This document shows positions 35,687-44,312 of a stretch of DNA of 64,000 bases, piece after piece. Below the pieces are notes generated by a model. It saw only the letters and a program-made list of their open reading frames with translations, searched no databases and was not told the origin of the DNA. The translations under genes and the position numbers were made by a program. Each line of letters starts with the position of its first letter. The first letter of the stretch is position 1. The DNA comes from Polyangium mundeleinium (GTDB taxonomy: Bacteria; Myxococcota_A; Polyangia; Polyangiales; Polyangiaceae), in contig NZ_JAQNDO010000001.1 in assembly GCF_028369105.1 (NCBI RefSeq), positions 186,001-250,000 of the forward strand, written 5' to 3'.

Positions 35687-36649
35687 GTGGAGAGCGATCC
35701 GTTGAGCCTCTACCGAATCCGCACCGTCTCGGAACTGACAGGCGTGAGCTCTGCGACGCTGCGCGCCTGGGAGCGTCGTTACGGCGTCCCTGCGCCGTCG
35801 CGCACGTCGTCCGCGTACCGGCTCTACAGCGAGGAAGACGTCGCGCTCATCGTCAAGATGCGCGACCTCGTGAAGGCGGGCATGGCGCCGGCCGAATCCG
35901 CGCGCCTCCTGCTCAGCGAGCCCGCGATCGTCGCCGCGCCCACCGCGCCTCCGCCGGGCGCCGCGCCCCTCGACACCGACCCGTTCACCGTCGCAAAGGA
36001 TCGGATCGTCGAGACCACGCGCCGTTTCGACCCCGACGGGCTCGAAGAAGAAGTGTCGAAGACCCTCACCCTCGGCCCTGCCGTGGCGATCTTCGACCGG
36101 ACGATCGGCCCTGCGCTCCGCGAGATCGGCGACCTCTGGCACGCGGGCACGATTACCGTCGCGCAGGAGCACCTCGCCTCCAATGTGCTCGGCGGCACCC
36201 TCATCCACCTCTTGCGCCTCGCGCAACCGGCGGACGCCACGCGCCGCGTCGCGCTCGCTTGTTTCGCCGACGAGGACCACGTCCTCGGCCTTTACGGCGC
36301 CGGCTTGCGCTTCACTTCGTGGGGCTTCCGCACGCTCATGATTGGCGCGCGCACGCCGCCGCCGGCCATCGCTCGTGTCGTCGACTCGCTCGCGCCCGAC
36401 CTCGTCGGCCTCAGCGTCACCATGGCCGTGCCGCCGCCGCGCGCGCGTGAGCTCGTCGACGCGTACGCCGACGCTTGCCGCGGCGTCGCGTGGCTCGTCG
36501 GCGGCGACGGCTCGGAGGCGATGCGCGCGTGGGTCGAGGATCGCGGCGGCATTTGCGTCGGGCGCGACCTCGCGGCCGCGCGGCAGACGATCGAGCGCGT
36601 CCTGGCGGCGCAGAAGCGGCGGCGCCCGTCGCGGGGCAGCAAGGAGTGA
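35687..36649 (+). CDS. CarH/LitR-type MerR regulator with B12-binding photoreceptor domain
   Basis: 320 residues from GTG. N-terminal MerR helix-turn-helix (YRIRTVSELTGVSSATLRAW, ERRYGVPAPSRTSSAYRLYS). The C-terminal half has a B12 cap and a cobalamin-binding Rossmann fold. The light-sensing W-x9-EH motif is intact (Trp151, Glu161, His162 in LWHAGTITVAQEHLASN), and the lower axial ligand motif E-x-H is Glu196/His198 in DEDHVLG. This is the signature of adenosylcobalamin-dependent light-responsive repressors that switch on carotenoid genes. Divergent from crtI, with the putative operator in between. Confidence 0.92.
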   Translation: MESDPLSLYRIRTVSELTGVSSATLRAWERRYGVPAPSRTSSAYRLYSEEDVALIVKMRDLVKAGMAPAESARLLLSEPAIVAAPTAPPPGAAPLDTDPFTVAKDRIVETTRRFDPDGLEEEVSKTLTLGPAVAIFDRTIGPALREIGDLWHAGTITVAQEHLASNVLGGTLIHLLRLAQPADATRRVALACFADEDHVLGLYGAGLRFTSWGFRTLMIGARTPPPAIARVVDSLAPDLVGLSVTMAVPPPRARELVDAYADACRGVAWLVGGDGSEAMRAWVEDRGGICVGRDLAAARQTIERVLAAQKRRRPSRGSKE

Positions 36650-36662
36650 GGGGGCGAGCGCG

Positions 36663-37211
36663 TCAGCCTTCGACCTGCGCGCCGAGCAGCTCGATGAGCT
36701 TCTTCCGATCGGCAACGCCGAGCGCGCCCGAGCCCGCGAACAGCACGCGCCCGTCTTTGCCGACGAGGATCACGTTGCTCACGCCCTTGCGAACGCCATA
36801 GGCCTTCCCGAACGAGCCGTCCCAGTCGCAGTAAATCGTGGTCTTCTGCTTTTTCGACTCCTCGCGAATGGCGTCCTTCACGAAGCCTTTCGCGGGCCAC
36901 CAGTCGTAGCCGCTCACGTCCGCGACCGCGGCGAGCGCGATCTTTTGCTTGTACTTGTCGCCCTGGCCGAGCTTCGACAGGTCGTCCTTGAGCGGCTGGT
37001 TTTGCGCCGCGGAGTCCTTGTCTTCGTATACGATGAGGATCGGCTTGCCCTTGAGAGAGCTCATCTGCAGCGCGCGACCGTCGGCGTCCTCCACCCGCGC
37101 ATTCGGGGCTTCGGCGCCTTCCTTCGGCAGGGCGAGGGAGACCCCGGGCACGAAGGCGGCCACGAGGGCGGCCGCCGAGACGAACTTCGAAGCTTTTCCC
37201 TTGGAGCTCAT
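36663..37211 (-). CDS. YtfJ-like periplasmic thioredoxin-fold protein lacking CxxC
   Basis: 182 residues with a Sec signal (FVSAAALVAAFVPGVSLALP). Thioredoxin-like fold: PNARVEDADGRALQMSSLKG, KPILIVYEDKDSAAQNQPLK where the redox CxxC would be, then SNVILVGKDGRVLFAGSGAL. The C-terminal part matches YtfJ-family proteins (VVLDKDGRV pattern). Only one Cys (YCDWDG) remains, so it is not a disulfide oxidoreductase. Role unknown. Two perfect-phase 11-bp repeats upstream and its place beside the CarH-like gene suggest light control. Confidence 0.72.
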   Translation of the reverse strand: MSSKGKASKFVSAAALVAAFVPGVSLALPKEGAEAPNARVEDADGRALQMSSLKGKPILIVYEDKDSAAQNQPLKDDLSKLGQGDKYKQKIALAAVADVSGYDWWPAKGFVKDAIREESKKQKTTIYCDWDGSFGKAYGVRKGVSNVILVGKDGRVLFAGSGALGVADRKKLIELLGAQVEG

Positions 37212-37248
37212 CGCCGATTCCTCCGCGTAACACGCGTCCCGTCGAAGC

Positions 37249-37270
37249 TGTACACTCTTTGTACAAGGTT
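37249..37270. promoter_or_regulatory. Two tandem 11-bp repeats TGTACANNNTT upstream of the YtfJ-like gene
   Basis: TGTACACTCTT (37249-37259) is followed directly by TGTACAAGGTT (37260-37270), sharing TGTACA and TT at the same register. TTGACT on the minus strand at 37286-37281 could be a -35 element whose -10 would fall within the repeats. The spacing matches the direct repeats bound by CarH-type regulators. Confidence 0.5.
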
Positions 37271-37374
37271 CGACGCGGAAGTCAATCTTTGTTTCGTGTT
37301 CATACGGTCGCGCCTCGGGGGACGGGGAGGGGGCCTGCGGCGGGTGGGGTGAGGGTGGGTTGCGGGTGCTGCTC

Positions 37375-37450
37375 TTGACAGCGGCCGACCCATGTAGAGA
37401 TTGCAGGTCGTTCGAACCCGAGTGGCGGAAGAGAATCGAGACCGGTTCTC
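37375..37450 (+). promoter_or_regulatory. Leader of the Hsp20 pair: TTGACA element and hairpin
   Basis: In the 370-bp gap 37212-37581 the right half belongs to the Hsp20 genes. TTGACA at 37375-37380 is followed after 14 bp by TAGAGA (37395-37400), a short spacing, so this is a weak promoter call. GAGAATCG-AGAC-CGGTTCTC at 37431-37450 can form an 8-bp hairpin about 130 nt before the first ATG and could be part of a structured 5' leader. Nothing else recognisable was found in the gap besides the operator repeats near 37250. Confidence 0.35.
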
Positions 37451-37581
37451 CGCGCTTGGGGATGGGTGCACGAGACGGGACCGAGCGCGCGTTCGCGGTC
37501 GGGGCATGGTTTGCCCTGCCGGCGGCGTCTCGGGGCCCGTGGGGGCGGAGCCACGCCCTGCGAGGGCATACGGAGGCGACC

Positions 37582-38076
37582 ATGTTGATGCGATTCGGCG
37601 ACGTGAACAGGACTTTTGCTGCCATGGATGAGCTTCGCCGGAGAATGGACCGGCTCTTCGACGAGTACGATTCGCGCGGGGGCGCCTGGCCGCGATCGAC
37701 CTTCTTCTTCGAGCCCTTCGAGGCCGGGCTTTCGTCGCGCACGGTCGCGACGTGGCCGCGCCTCTCGGTGTACGACAAGGGCGACGCGCTGGTGATCGCG
37801 GCCGATGTTCCCGGAATGAAGGAATCGGACATCAAGCTGGAGATCGATCAGGACGTGCTCACGCTCTCGGGCGAGCGCAAGGCCGACGTCCCGGAGGGAT
37901 ATGCGCTCCACAAGAGGGAGCGCGCTCCCGTGAAGTTCTCGCGCAGCGTGGCCTTGCCTTGCAAGGTCGATACGGAGAAGGCGAGCGCGGTGCTGAAGGA
38001 CGGCGTCCTCACGCTCACGCTGGCGAAGTCGCCCGAGGCGCAGCCCCGGAAGATCGCCGTGAAATCGGCTTCGTGA
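37582..38076 (+). CDS. Hsp20 small heat-shock protein
   Basis: 164 residues, ATG preceded by a GGAGG Shine-Dalgarno sequence. Alpha-crystallin domain at about 55-160: WPRLSVYDKGDALVIAADVP, GMKESDIKLEIDQDVLTLSG, FSRSVALPCKVDTEKASAVL, and the consensus A-x-x-x-n-G-V-L as AVLKDGVLTLTL. An ATP-independent holdase for unfolded proteins. The upstream frame is open for 74 codons but lacks Hsp20 character. Followed after 33 bp by a second Hsp20 gene. Confidence 0.93.
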   Translation: MLMRFGDVNRTFAAMDELRRRMDRLFDEYDSRGGAWPRSTFFFEPFEAGLSSRTVATWPRLSVYDKGDALVIAADVPGMKESDIKLEIDQDVLTLSGERKADVPEGYALHKRERAPVKFSRSVALPCKVDTEKASAVLKDGVLTLTLAKSPEAQPRKIAVKSAS

Positions 38077-38109
38077 AATCGATTCTGGAAGGAAAAGGAG
38101 AGAGCAGCC

Positions 38110-38493
38110 ATGAACGCGCAGATCAGCCGTGACGAGCGGGACCATCAGACCGAGGCGCCGGAGACGCGGCGCGGCGTGGCGCCTGCGGTCGATATCTTCG
38201 AGAACAAGACCGAGCTCTTGATCGTCGCCGACCTGCCCGGCGTCGGCCCCGGCGACATCGCGGTCCGCCTCGACAAGAACGAGCTCACGATTGCGGGCAA
38301 GCGAGCGAGCGCACCGGAGGGCAACGTCCTCGCCGTCGAGGGCCGGCTGGGGGACTTTTCGAGGACCTTCCTGGTCCCGCAGGGCGTCGTGGCCGACGGG
38401 ATCACCGCCGAGGTGGCCCAGGGCGTCCTCAAGGTCCGCCTGCCCAAGGTGTCCACCCAGAAGCCTCGGCAAATCGCGGTCAAGGCGAGCTGA
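38110..38493 (+). CDS. Hsp20 small heat-shock protein (second copy)
   Basis: 127 residues with a strong Shine-Dalgarno region (AAGGAAAAGGAG). The crystallin domain covers almost the entire protein: PAVDIFENKTELLIVADLPG, ELTIAGKR, FSRTFLVPQGVVADGITAEV, AQGVLKVRLPK. It lacks the longer N-terminal arm of its neighbour, so the pair may form mixed oligomers. Same transcription unit as the first copy. Confidence 0.93.
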   Translation: MNAQISRDERDHQTEAPETRRGVAPAVDIFENKTELLIVADLPGVGPGDIAVRLDKNELTIAGKRASAPEGNVLAVEGRLGDFSRTFLVPQGVVADGITAEVAQGVLKVRLPKVSTQKPRQIAVKAS

Positions 38494-38535
38494 TCACCTT
38501 TCGCGGCGCCCGGCGGTCGGCGTAATCTCGACCGT

Positions 38536-41500
38536 ATGCGCCTGCGCCGCCTTTCCCGCCTCGCCCTCCTCGTCCTCGCTCAAGCCCTCGCGAGCTGCGG
38601 CCCGGGACCCACGATCGTCACGGGCCCGCAGTCCGCGGACTTCGGCGGCGCGGGCGACAAGAATGGGGGCACCGCGGGCGACCTCCCGATCGTCCCCGTG
38701 CGCTGGGAGGAGCAACCGGCGCAGACCCTCGAGGTCGCCGGGGGCGATCGCAGCGGCGCGCCCGTCTCGCTGACCTCGCCCGACGGCGTCGGCCTCGTGA
38801 TCACCTCGCTCGAAGTCGCGGCGGCCGTCGAGGACCCGCTCGCGTTCACCGAGCTCCATTTCACCTTCAAGAACCCCGAGGATCGAACCATCGAGGGCCG
38901 CTTCGAGCTCGTCCTTCCGCCCGGGGCCACGATCAGCCGGTTCGCCATGAAAAACGCGGACGGCTGGAAGGAGGGCGAGGTCGTCGAGCTCCAGGCGGCG
39001 CGCGCCGCATACGAAGATTTCCTTCACCGCAGGGCTGACCCGGCGCTGCTCGAAAAGCAGGCGGGCAACCGTTTTCAAGCCCGGGTGTTTCCCATTCCGG
39101 CCTCGGGCGAGAAGGAGATCATCGTCTCCTATTCACAGTCGCTCGCGTCGCGCGCCGATCCTTACCGCACGTATCTCCGGGGCCTGCCGCGTATGGGCAA
39201 ATTCGACATGCGCGTCATCGAGCGCCGCCGCGGGGACAAGGGCGAGCCCGTGCGCCGCATGCACGCCTTCAAGCAGGCCGATTTCGCCCCGGACCGTGAT
39301 TTCGTGCTCCCGCTCGGCGCGGGCGGGGCATCGGCTGTCGGCCTGCGGCACGAGGAACTCGCGGTCGCGCGGGTCACGCCGCTCGCGGAGAATCGCCCCG
39401 AGCCGGTCCGGGACCTGCTCGTCCTGCTCGACACGAGCGCCTCGCGCGCGCTCGACCTTTCCACCCAGGCCGAGCGGCTCGCGGCCTTGCTCGCGGCGCT
39501 ACCGGATGAGCCGGGCAGCGACATGCCGGTCGCCGTCGCGTGCTTCGATCAAGGGCTCGAACCCGTGTACACGGGGCCCAGGAAGGGGTTTGGCCGCAAG
39601 GAGATCGAGGCCATTCTGCAGCGCAAGGCGCTCGGCGCCTCGGACCTCGGGCTCGCACTGGAGAGCGCGGCGGGATATGCAAAAAAGCAGGGCGGCCGCT
39701 TCACGCGCGCCTTGCTCCTCACGGACGGCATTCCCACGGCCGGGCCCACGACGCCCGGCGAGATCGCGGCCGAGCTCGGGAAGCTCCGGGACGCGGGCAT
39801 TCGCCGGCTCGACGCCATCGTGGCCGGCGGCATTCGCGACGAGGCGCTCCTGCGCCGGCTCACGACGGGCTCGTTCCCGCAGGACGGCGTGGTCCTCGAC
39901 GCCGCGGAAAGCCCGCGCGTGCTCGCCGATCGTCTCGGCCGCGCCACCGTCTCGGGCCTCAAGGTGCGGGTTCCTGGCGCAAAATGGGTGTACCCGGAAA
40001 AACTCGACGCCGTGCAGCCCGGGGACGAGGCGCTCGTGTATGCGGAGATCCCGCCGAGCGCGCCGTTCGAGGTCGAGGTGCAGGGGCCTTCCGGCACGGC
40101 GCGGACGAAGGTCGCGACGGAGTTCGCCGAGCGCCCGCTGCTCGAACGCGCGGCGACGCGGGCGAAAATCGAGCGCCTCTCTCTCGAAATGGAGGCGGCC
40201 CCGGACGAGGGCCGGCGCGCGGCGATCGGGCGCGAGATCGTCTCGCTCTCGACGCGCTTCCGGGTGCTCTCCGACCTCACGGCGCTGCTCGTCCTGGAGA
40301 CCGAAAACGATTACGCTCGGTTTGGCATCGACCGGACCGCGCTCGCGGACATCCTCGTCGTTGGTCGCTCGGGCGTCGAGCTGCAAAGCCGCAAAGGGGG
40401 CCCCGTGGCCGTCGCCGCGGGCTCGGACGAACCCCCGAAGGTCGCCCAGGAAAAAAACGAGAGCGAGACCAAGGAAAGGCAAAAGAAGGATACCGGCGCC
40501 CCGGACGCGCAACCCGCGGCGGCACCGGTGGCCGAGGCAGCGCCTCCTCCTCCGCAATCGGAGACCCTCTCCCGGGACGAGCTTGCGCGCGAGGCGAAAG
40601 CCGAGCCTGCCGACGAGGCACCACGCCCGTCCCCGCGCCCCGCGAGCCCGCCCCGCGCGGCCGCGAAGCCCGCTTCATCCGCGGCCTCGGGCGCATCAAG
40701 CCCCAGCCGCATCGAGGCCGAGTTCGGCGACGCGCCGAGCACCTCCTGGCGACCGCCGCCGCACCGCAGGCCGCCGCCCCCGCCGCCCCCGCCGCCGAGC
40801 GAATTCGAGGACGACGAGGATTCAAGTGACTCCGGCGTCCTGCCCTACGAGGGCAAATTCGCCGACGTCATGAACCTGATCCAGGCGAAGAAACACGCCG
40901 AAGCGCTCTCCCTGGCCTCCACGTGGCGCGCGGCCGAGCCGGGCGACGCGCTCGCGCTCGTCGCGCTCGGCGAATCGTTCGAGGGGCTCGGCGACCTCCA
41001 CCAGGCCGCGCGTGCCTACGGCTCGATCATCGACCTCTTCCCGTCCCGCGCCGACCTCCGGAGGTTTGCCGGCGCGCGGCTCGAGCGCATTGGCAATCGC
41101 GCCGACGGCGTCTCGTTCCTCGTCGTCGACACCTACGAAAAGGCCGTCGCGTCGCGCCCCGATCATCCCTCCGGGCACCGGCTCCTCGCGTATGCGCTCG
41201 CCCGCGCCGGAAAGTTCGCCGAGGCCTTCGAGGCCATCACCGCGTCGTTCGCGCGCCGTTATCCGAGCGGCCGTTTCGCCGGCGTGCGCCGCGTCCTCGC
41301 CGACGACGTCGGCATCCTCGCCGCCGCGCTCATTCGCGCCAAACCCGAGCGCCGCGCCGAGGTGGAAAAGACCCTGCGCGAGCTCGGCGTCCCCCTCGCC
41401 AAGCGCCCCTCGCTCCGGTTTGTCCTCACGTGGGAGACGGACGCGAACGACGTCGATTTCCACATTCGCGACGGCCGCCGCGGACACGCCTATTACAGTC

Positions 41501-41781
41501 ACCGGAAGCTCCGCTCGGGTGGCGAGCTCTTCGCCGACGTCACCACGGGCTATGGCCCCGAGTGTTTCGCCATCGACGGCCGCGCCGCGGCCTACCCGTA
41601 TCGCCTCCAGGCCCATTATTACTCGAAGGGCCCGATGGGCTACGGCATGGGAAAACTCCAGATCGTCGAGCACGACGGAAATGGAGAGATCCGGCTCGAA
41701 GAGCGGCCGTTCGTGGTCATGACCGACCGCGCGTTCGTGGATCTCGGGGTCGTCACCGGCAAGCTGCCGGCGTCGCGCTGA
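38536..41781 (+). CDS. Large lipoprotein: VIT, VWA, Pro-rich, TPR and DUF2135 domains
   Basis: 1081 residues. Lipobox QALASC (Cys21). VIT domain at about 75-215 (LVLPPGATISRFAMKN, ARAAYEDFLHRRADPALLE). VWA domain from about 290 with an intact MIDAS DTSAS (Asp299). A Pro/Ala-rich low-complexity stretch (about 640-770) includes a run of prolines, followed by TPR-like helices (about 775-920; FADVMNLIQAKKHAEALSLA) and a C-terminal DUF2135 domain (LRFVLTWETDANDVDFHI, GYGPECFAIDG). VIT-VWA proteins resemble inter-alpha-trypsin inhibitor heavy chains and are thought to mediate surface protein interaction. Domain order like E. coli YfaS-neighbour YfaP at the C-terminus only. Confidence 0.88.
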   Translation: MRLRRLSRLALLVLAQALASCGPGPTIVTGPQSADFGGAGDKNGGTAGDLPIVPVRWEEQPAQTLEVAGGDRSGAPVSLTSPDGVGLVITSLEVAAAVEDPLAFTELHFTFKNPEDRTIEGRFELVLPPGATISRFAMKNADGWKEGEVVELQAARAAYEDFLHRRADPALLEKQAGNRFQARVFPIPASGEKEIIVSYSQSLASRADPYRTYLRGLPRMGKFDMRVIERRRGDKGEPVRRMHAFKQADFAPDRDFVLPLGAGGASAVGLRHEELAVARVTPLAENRPEPVRDLLVLLDTSASRALDLSTQAERLAALLAALPDEPGSDMPVAVACFDQGLEPVYTGPRKGFGRKEIEAILQRKALGASDLGLALESAAGYAKKQGGRFTRALLLTDGIPTAGPTTPGEIAAELGKLRDAGIRRLDAIVAGGIRDEALLRRLTTGSFPQDGVVLDAAESPRVLADRLGRATVSGLKVRVPGAKWVYPEKLDAVQPGDEALVYAEIPPSAPFEVEVQGPSGTARTKVATEFAERPLLERAATRAKIERLSLEMEAAPDEGRRAAIGREIVSLSTRFRVLSDLTALLVLETENDYARFGIDRTALADILVVGRSGVELQSRKGGPVAVAAGSDEPPKVAQEKNESETKERQKKDTGAPDAQPAAAPVAEAAPPPPQSETLSRDELAREAKAEPADEAPRPSPRPASPPRAAAKPASSAASGASSPSRIEAEFGDAPSTSWRPPPHRRPPPPPPPPPSEFEDDEDSSDSGVLPYEGKFADVMNLIQAKKHAEALSLASTWRAAEPGDALALVALGESFEGLGDLHQAARAYGSIIDLFPSRADLRRFAGARLERIGNRADGVSFLVVDTYEKAVASRPDHPSGHRLLAYALARAGKFAEAFEAITASFARRYPSGRFAGVRRVLADDVGILAAALIRAKPERRAEVEKTLRELGVPLAKRPSLRFVLTWETDANDVDFHIRDGRRGHAYYSHRKLRSGGELFADVTTGYGPECFAIDGRAAAYPYRLQAHYYSKGPMGYGMGKLQIVEHDGNGEIRLEERPFVVMTDRAFVDLGVVTGKLPASR

Positions 41782-41802
41782 ATGTAGGGCAGGGGTGGAT
41801 CG

Positions 41803-44223
41803 TCAGGGCACGGCGACGATCCGACCTTCGACGGTCGGCGTGATCGTGCCGAGGGCCTGGATGTGCTCGATGAGCACCTCCGCGTGGATCTCGCGCGAGG
41901 TCCCCTGCCCGTCGAGCAGCATCGTGTAGCCGTCGCCGCCCGCGTTGAGGAAATCGGGCACCGCCAGGGTATAGGTCGTCCCGTTTGCCGCAATGGGCGT
42001 CCCATTGGCGAGGTGGATCTCCTGGATACGTGATCCCGCCGGCGCACTCGCGCTGTAGGTGAACCCGAAGCCTGAGATTTGCGGGAATCTCCCGGCCGCC
42101 GTGGGGAGCCCGCTGATTCCATTCTCCATGGCCTGCCAGAGCTGCGCCCCCGTCACCGTGCGGGTCATGATCACGTTGCCGAATGGCAGGACCGCGAGCG
42201 CGTCGCCCCGCACGATGTCGTACGGCGGGCCGGCCGCATACCCGGGTGTGAGGCGCCGGAGCATCGTGTTTGCCGGCGTATACGACGAGGGGATCGAGGT
42301 ACGCAGACCGCCGCCATTGCAGAACGCGAGCTGCGTGCCGTACTTGACGCGCATCGCGTCGGCGGCGAGGTTCCCGATCGCCACCTCGACGAGCCGCTCG
42401 ACGTTGTTGCCGCGCGGAAACACGTCCGTGGCGACGCCGATCACGGCATCGAGCTCGGCCGCGAGCTGCGCGCGATAAGGCTGGAGCATCGCCTCGACCG
42501 CGGGATCGGGCGTCACCTGGCTCTTCACGGGCGAGAGGATCGTCGCGGAGCTCTTCGCCACGAAACCATTCCACGGCACGACCGTGAGCTCGACGCGCGC
42601 GTACGTCAAACCCTTGCTGCGGTTCTCCACGACACGCGCGCCGTTGATCACTGTATTGACCTGGATGTCCGTGTGATCGCCGAGGATCACGTCGAACCCG
42701 TTCACGCCCTTCGCGAAATCGAGCAGCGGGCCCTGGCACGTCCCCGTCGCCTGGTCGCAGAGCGAGGCGCCGAGGTGCACGATCGCCACGAACACCTTCG
42801 CGCCCGCGGCCTCTGCGGCATTGCGCGCCTCCATCGCCGACGTGATGGGATTCTTGATCGTGATCGTCCCGAAGCTCCCGGGCGCCGTGCTCGCGGGCGC
42901 ATCCGGGCTCGTGATGCCGATGATCGCCACCTTCAACCCGCCCACCTCGACCATGTGATACGGCGTCGCCACGCCCGTGAGGTTTCCGTCGATGTTCGCG
43001 AGGTTCGACGTGACCCACTCGAACGTCGAGAGGTCGATCATCGATTGCAGATGCCCGACGCCGCGATCGAAATCGTGATTGCCGAACGTGTACGCGTCGA
43101 TGCCCATCAAGCTCATCGCCTTGATGGCCGGCTCCTCGTTGAAGTACGAGGCGAGGGGAGGGCTCGCGCCGATGCCGTCCCCCGCGGTGAAGACGAGCGT
43201 GTTCGGGTTCGTCGTGCGCTCCTTCTGGAAATAGGCCGAGAGCACCGAGGCGCCGCCGATTTCGACGTTGTTCACGACGAGCGGGTCGAGCTGCCCGTGC
43301 CAGTCCGAAACGCTGAGGAATTGCAGATCGACCGGCGTCGTGCTCTCGCACGTCCCGTTCGAGCAGACCTCGTCGAACTTGCACGTCGTCCCGCACGCCC
43401 CGCAATGGGCCGGGTTCGTCGCCGTATCCACGCAGAGCCCATCACACGCCACGAGCTCGGCCTGGCAGGAGAGCGCGCACATGCCGTTCGAGCAGACCTC
43501 GCCCGGAGCACACGCCTGCCCGCAAGCCCCGCAGTTGCCGAGGTCCGTCTGCAGATTGGCGCAGACCCCGCCGCAATCGGTCAGATCCACCTGACACGAG
43601 AGCGCGCACATGCCATTCGAGCAGACCTCGCCCGGAGCACACGCGAGCCCACATCCGCCGCAGTTCTCGACGTCCGTTTGCTGGTTGACGCAGGTGCCGC
43701 CGCAATCGGAGAGGCTCGCCTGGCAGGAGAGCGCACACGCGCCGTTCGAGCAGACCTCGCCCGCGGCGCAGGGATTGCCGCAGGCCCCGCAATTCGCGAG
43801 GTCCTTCGAGGTATCCACGCAGGTGCCGCTGCAATCGGAAAGGCTCGCCTGGCAGGAGAGCGCGCAGGTGCCATTCGAGCAAACCTCGCCCGCGGCGCAG
43901 GGATTGCCGCAGGCCCCGCAGTTCGCGAGGTCCTTGGAGGTGTCCACGCAGGTGCTGCCGCAGGTCGTTTGTCCAGACACGCAGTCGAGAACACACGCGC
44001 CGTCCGAGCACGTCTCGTCTGCGCTACACGTCGTCCCACATGCGCCGCAATTTTGCGCGTCCGCAGCGACGTTCACGCACGTCCCGTTGCAGGACGTCGT
44101 GCCACCGGCGCAGGCTGGTGGTGGGGCTGGATCGTCGCCGCAGGCCGCCGTCCAGAGGACGAGGAGCAAGGAGAAAAGAAGCGCCGGGAATCCCGGTCTG
44201 CGTCGGGTATCGACGGAAAGCAT
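41803..44223 (-). CDS. Lipoprotein 5'-nucleotidase / metallophosphatase with Cys-rich repeats
   Basis: 806 residues, ATG after a perfect AGGAGG. Lipobox LWTAAC. Residues ~38-290 are seven Cys-rich repeats of about 39 residues with the consensus NCGACG then AAGEVCSNG and CALSCQ. A 5'-nucleotidase domain follows: metallophosphatase motifs DWHGQL, FTAGDGIG, GNHDFD, IVHLGAS, and GDHTD where classic enzymes have GHTH. The C-terminal substrate domain includes FCNGGGLRTSIP and FGNVIMTRTVTG. Probably an extracellular phosphatase scavenging nucleotides, displayed on a Cys-repeat stalk. Convergent with the VWA gene. Confidence 0.88.
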   Translation of the reverse strand: MLSVDTRRRPGFPALLFSLLLVLWTAACGDDPAPPPACAGGTTSCNGTCVNVAADAQNCGACGTTCSADETCSDGACVLDCVSGQTTCGSTCVDTSKDLANCGACGNPCAAGEVCSNGTCALSCQASLSDCSGTCVDTSKDLANCGACGNPCAAGEVCSNGACALSCQASLSDCGGTCVNQQTDVENCGGCGLACAPGEVCSNGMCALSCQVDLTDCGGVCANLQTDLGNCGACGQACAPGEVCSNGMCALSCQAELVACDGLCVDTATNPAHCGACGTTCKFDEVCSNGTCESTTPVDLQFLSVSDWHGQLDPLVVNNVEIGGASVLSAYFQKERTTNPNTLVFTAGDGIGASPPLASYFNEEPAIKAMSLMGIDAYTFGNHDFDRGVGHLQSMIDLSTFEWVTSNLANIDGNLTGVATPYHMVEVGGLKVAIIGITSPDAPASTAPGSFGTITIKNPITSAMEARNAAEAAGAKVFVAIVHLGASLCDQATGTCQGPLLDFAKGVNGFDVILGDHTDIQVNTVINGARVVENRSKGLTYARVELTVVPWNGFVAKSSATILSPVKSQVTPDPAVEAMLQPYRAQLAAELDAVIGVATDVFPRGNNVERLVEVAIGNLAADAMRVKYGTQLAFCNGGGLRTSIPSSYTPANTMLRRLTPGYAAGPPYDIVRGDALAVLPFGNVIMTRTVTGAQLWQAMENGISGLPTAAGRFPQISGFGFTYSASAPAGSRIQEIHLANGTPIAANGTTYTLAVPDFLNAGGDGYTMLLDGQGTSREIHAEVLIEHIQALGTITPTVEGRIVAVP

Positions 44224-44312
44224 CGTTGCCTCCTGGCAAATGGAAGGCTCCCCTCCCGGAGAGCGCGGAACGCCTCCATTTTACACAGAATCGACGACGC
44301 TCGTGTGACCGA

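Noticed and set aside
37411-37470. tRNA-like sequence (GTTCGAACCCGAGTGGCGGA resembles a T-loop and the 5' part of tRNA-Leu)
   Set aside because: No acceptor, anticodon or T stems can be paired in the right order; only the short hairpin at 37431-37450 is convincing.
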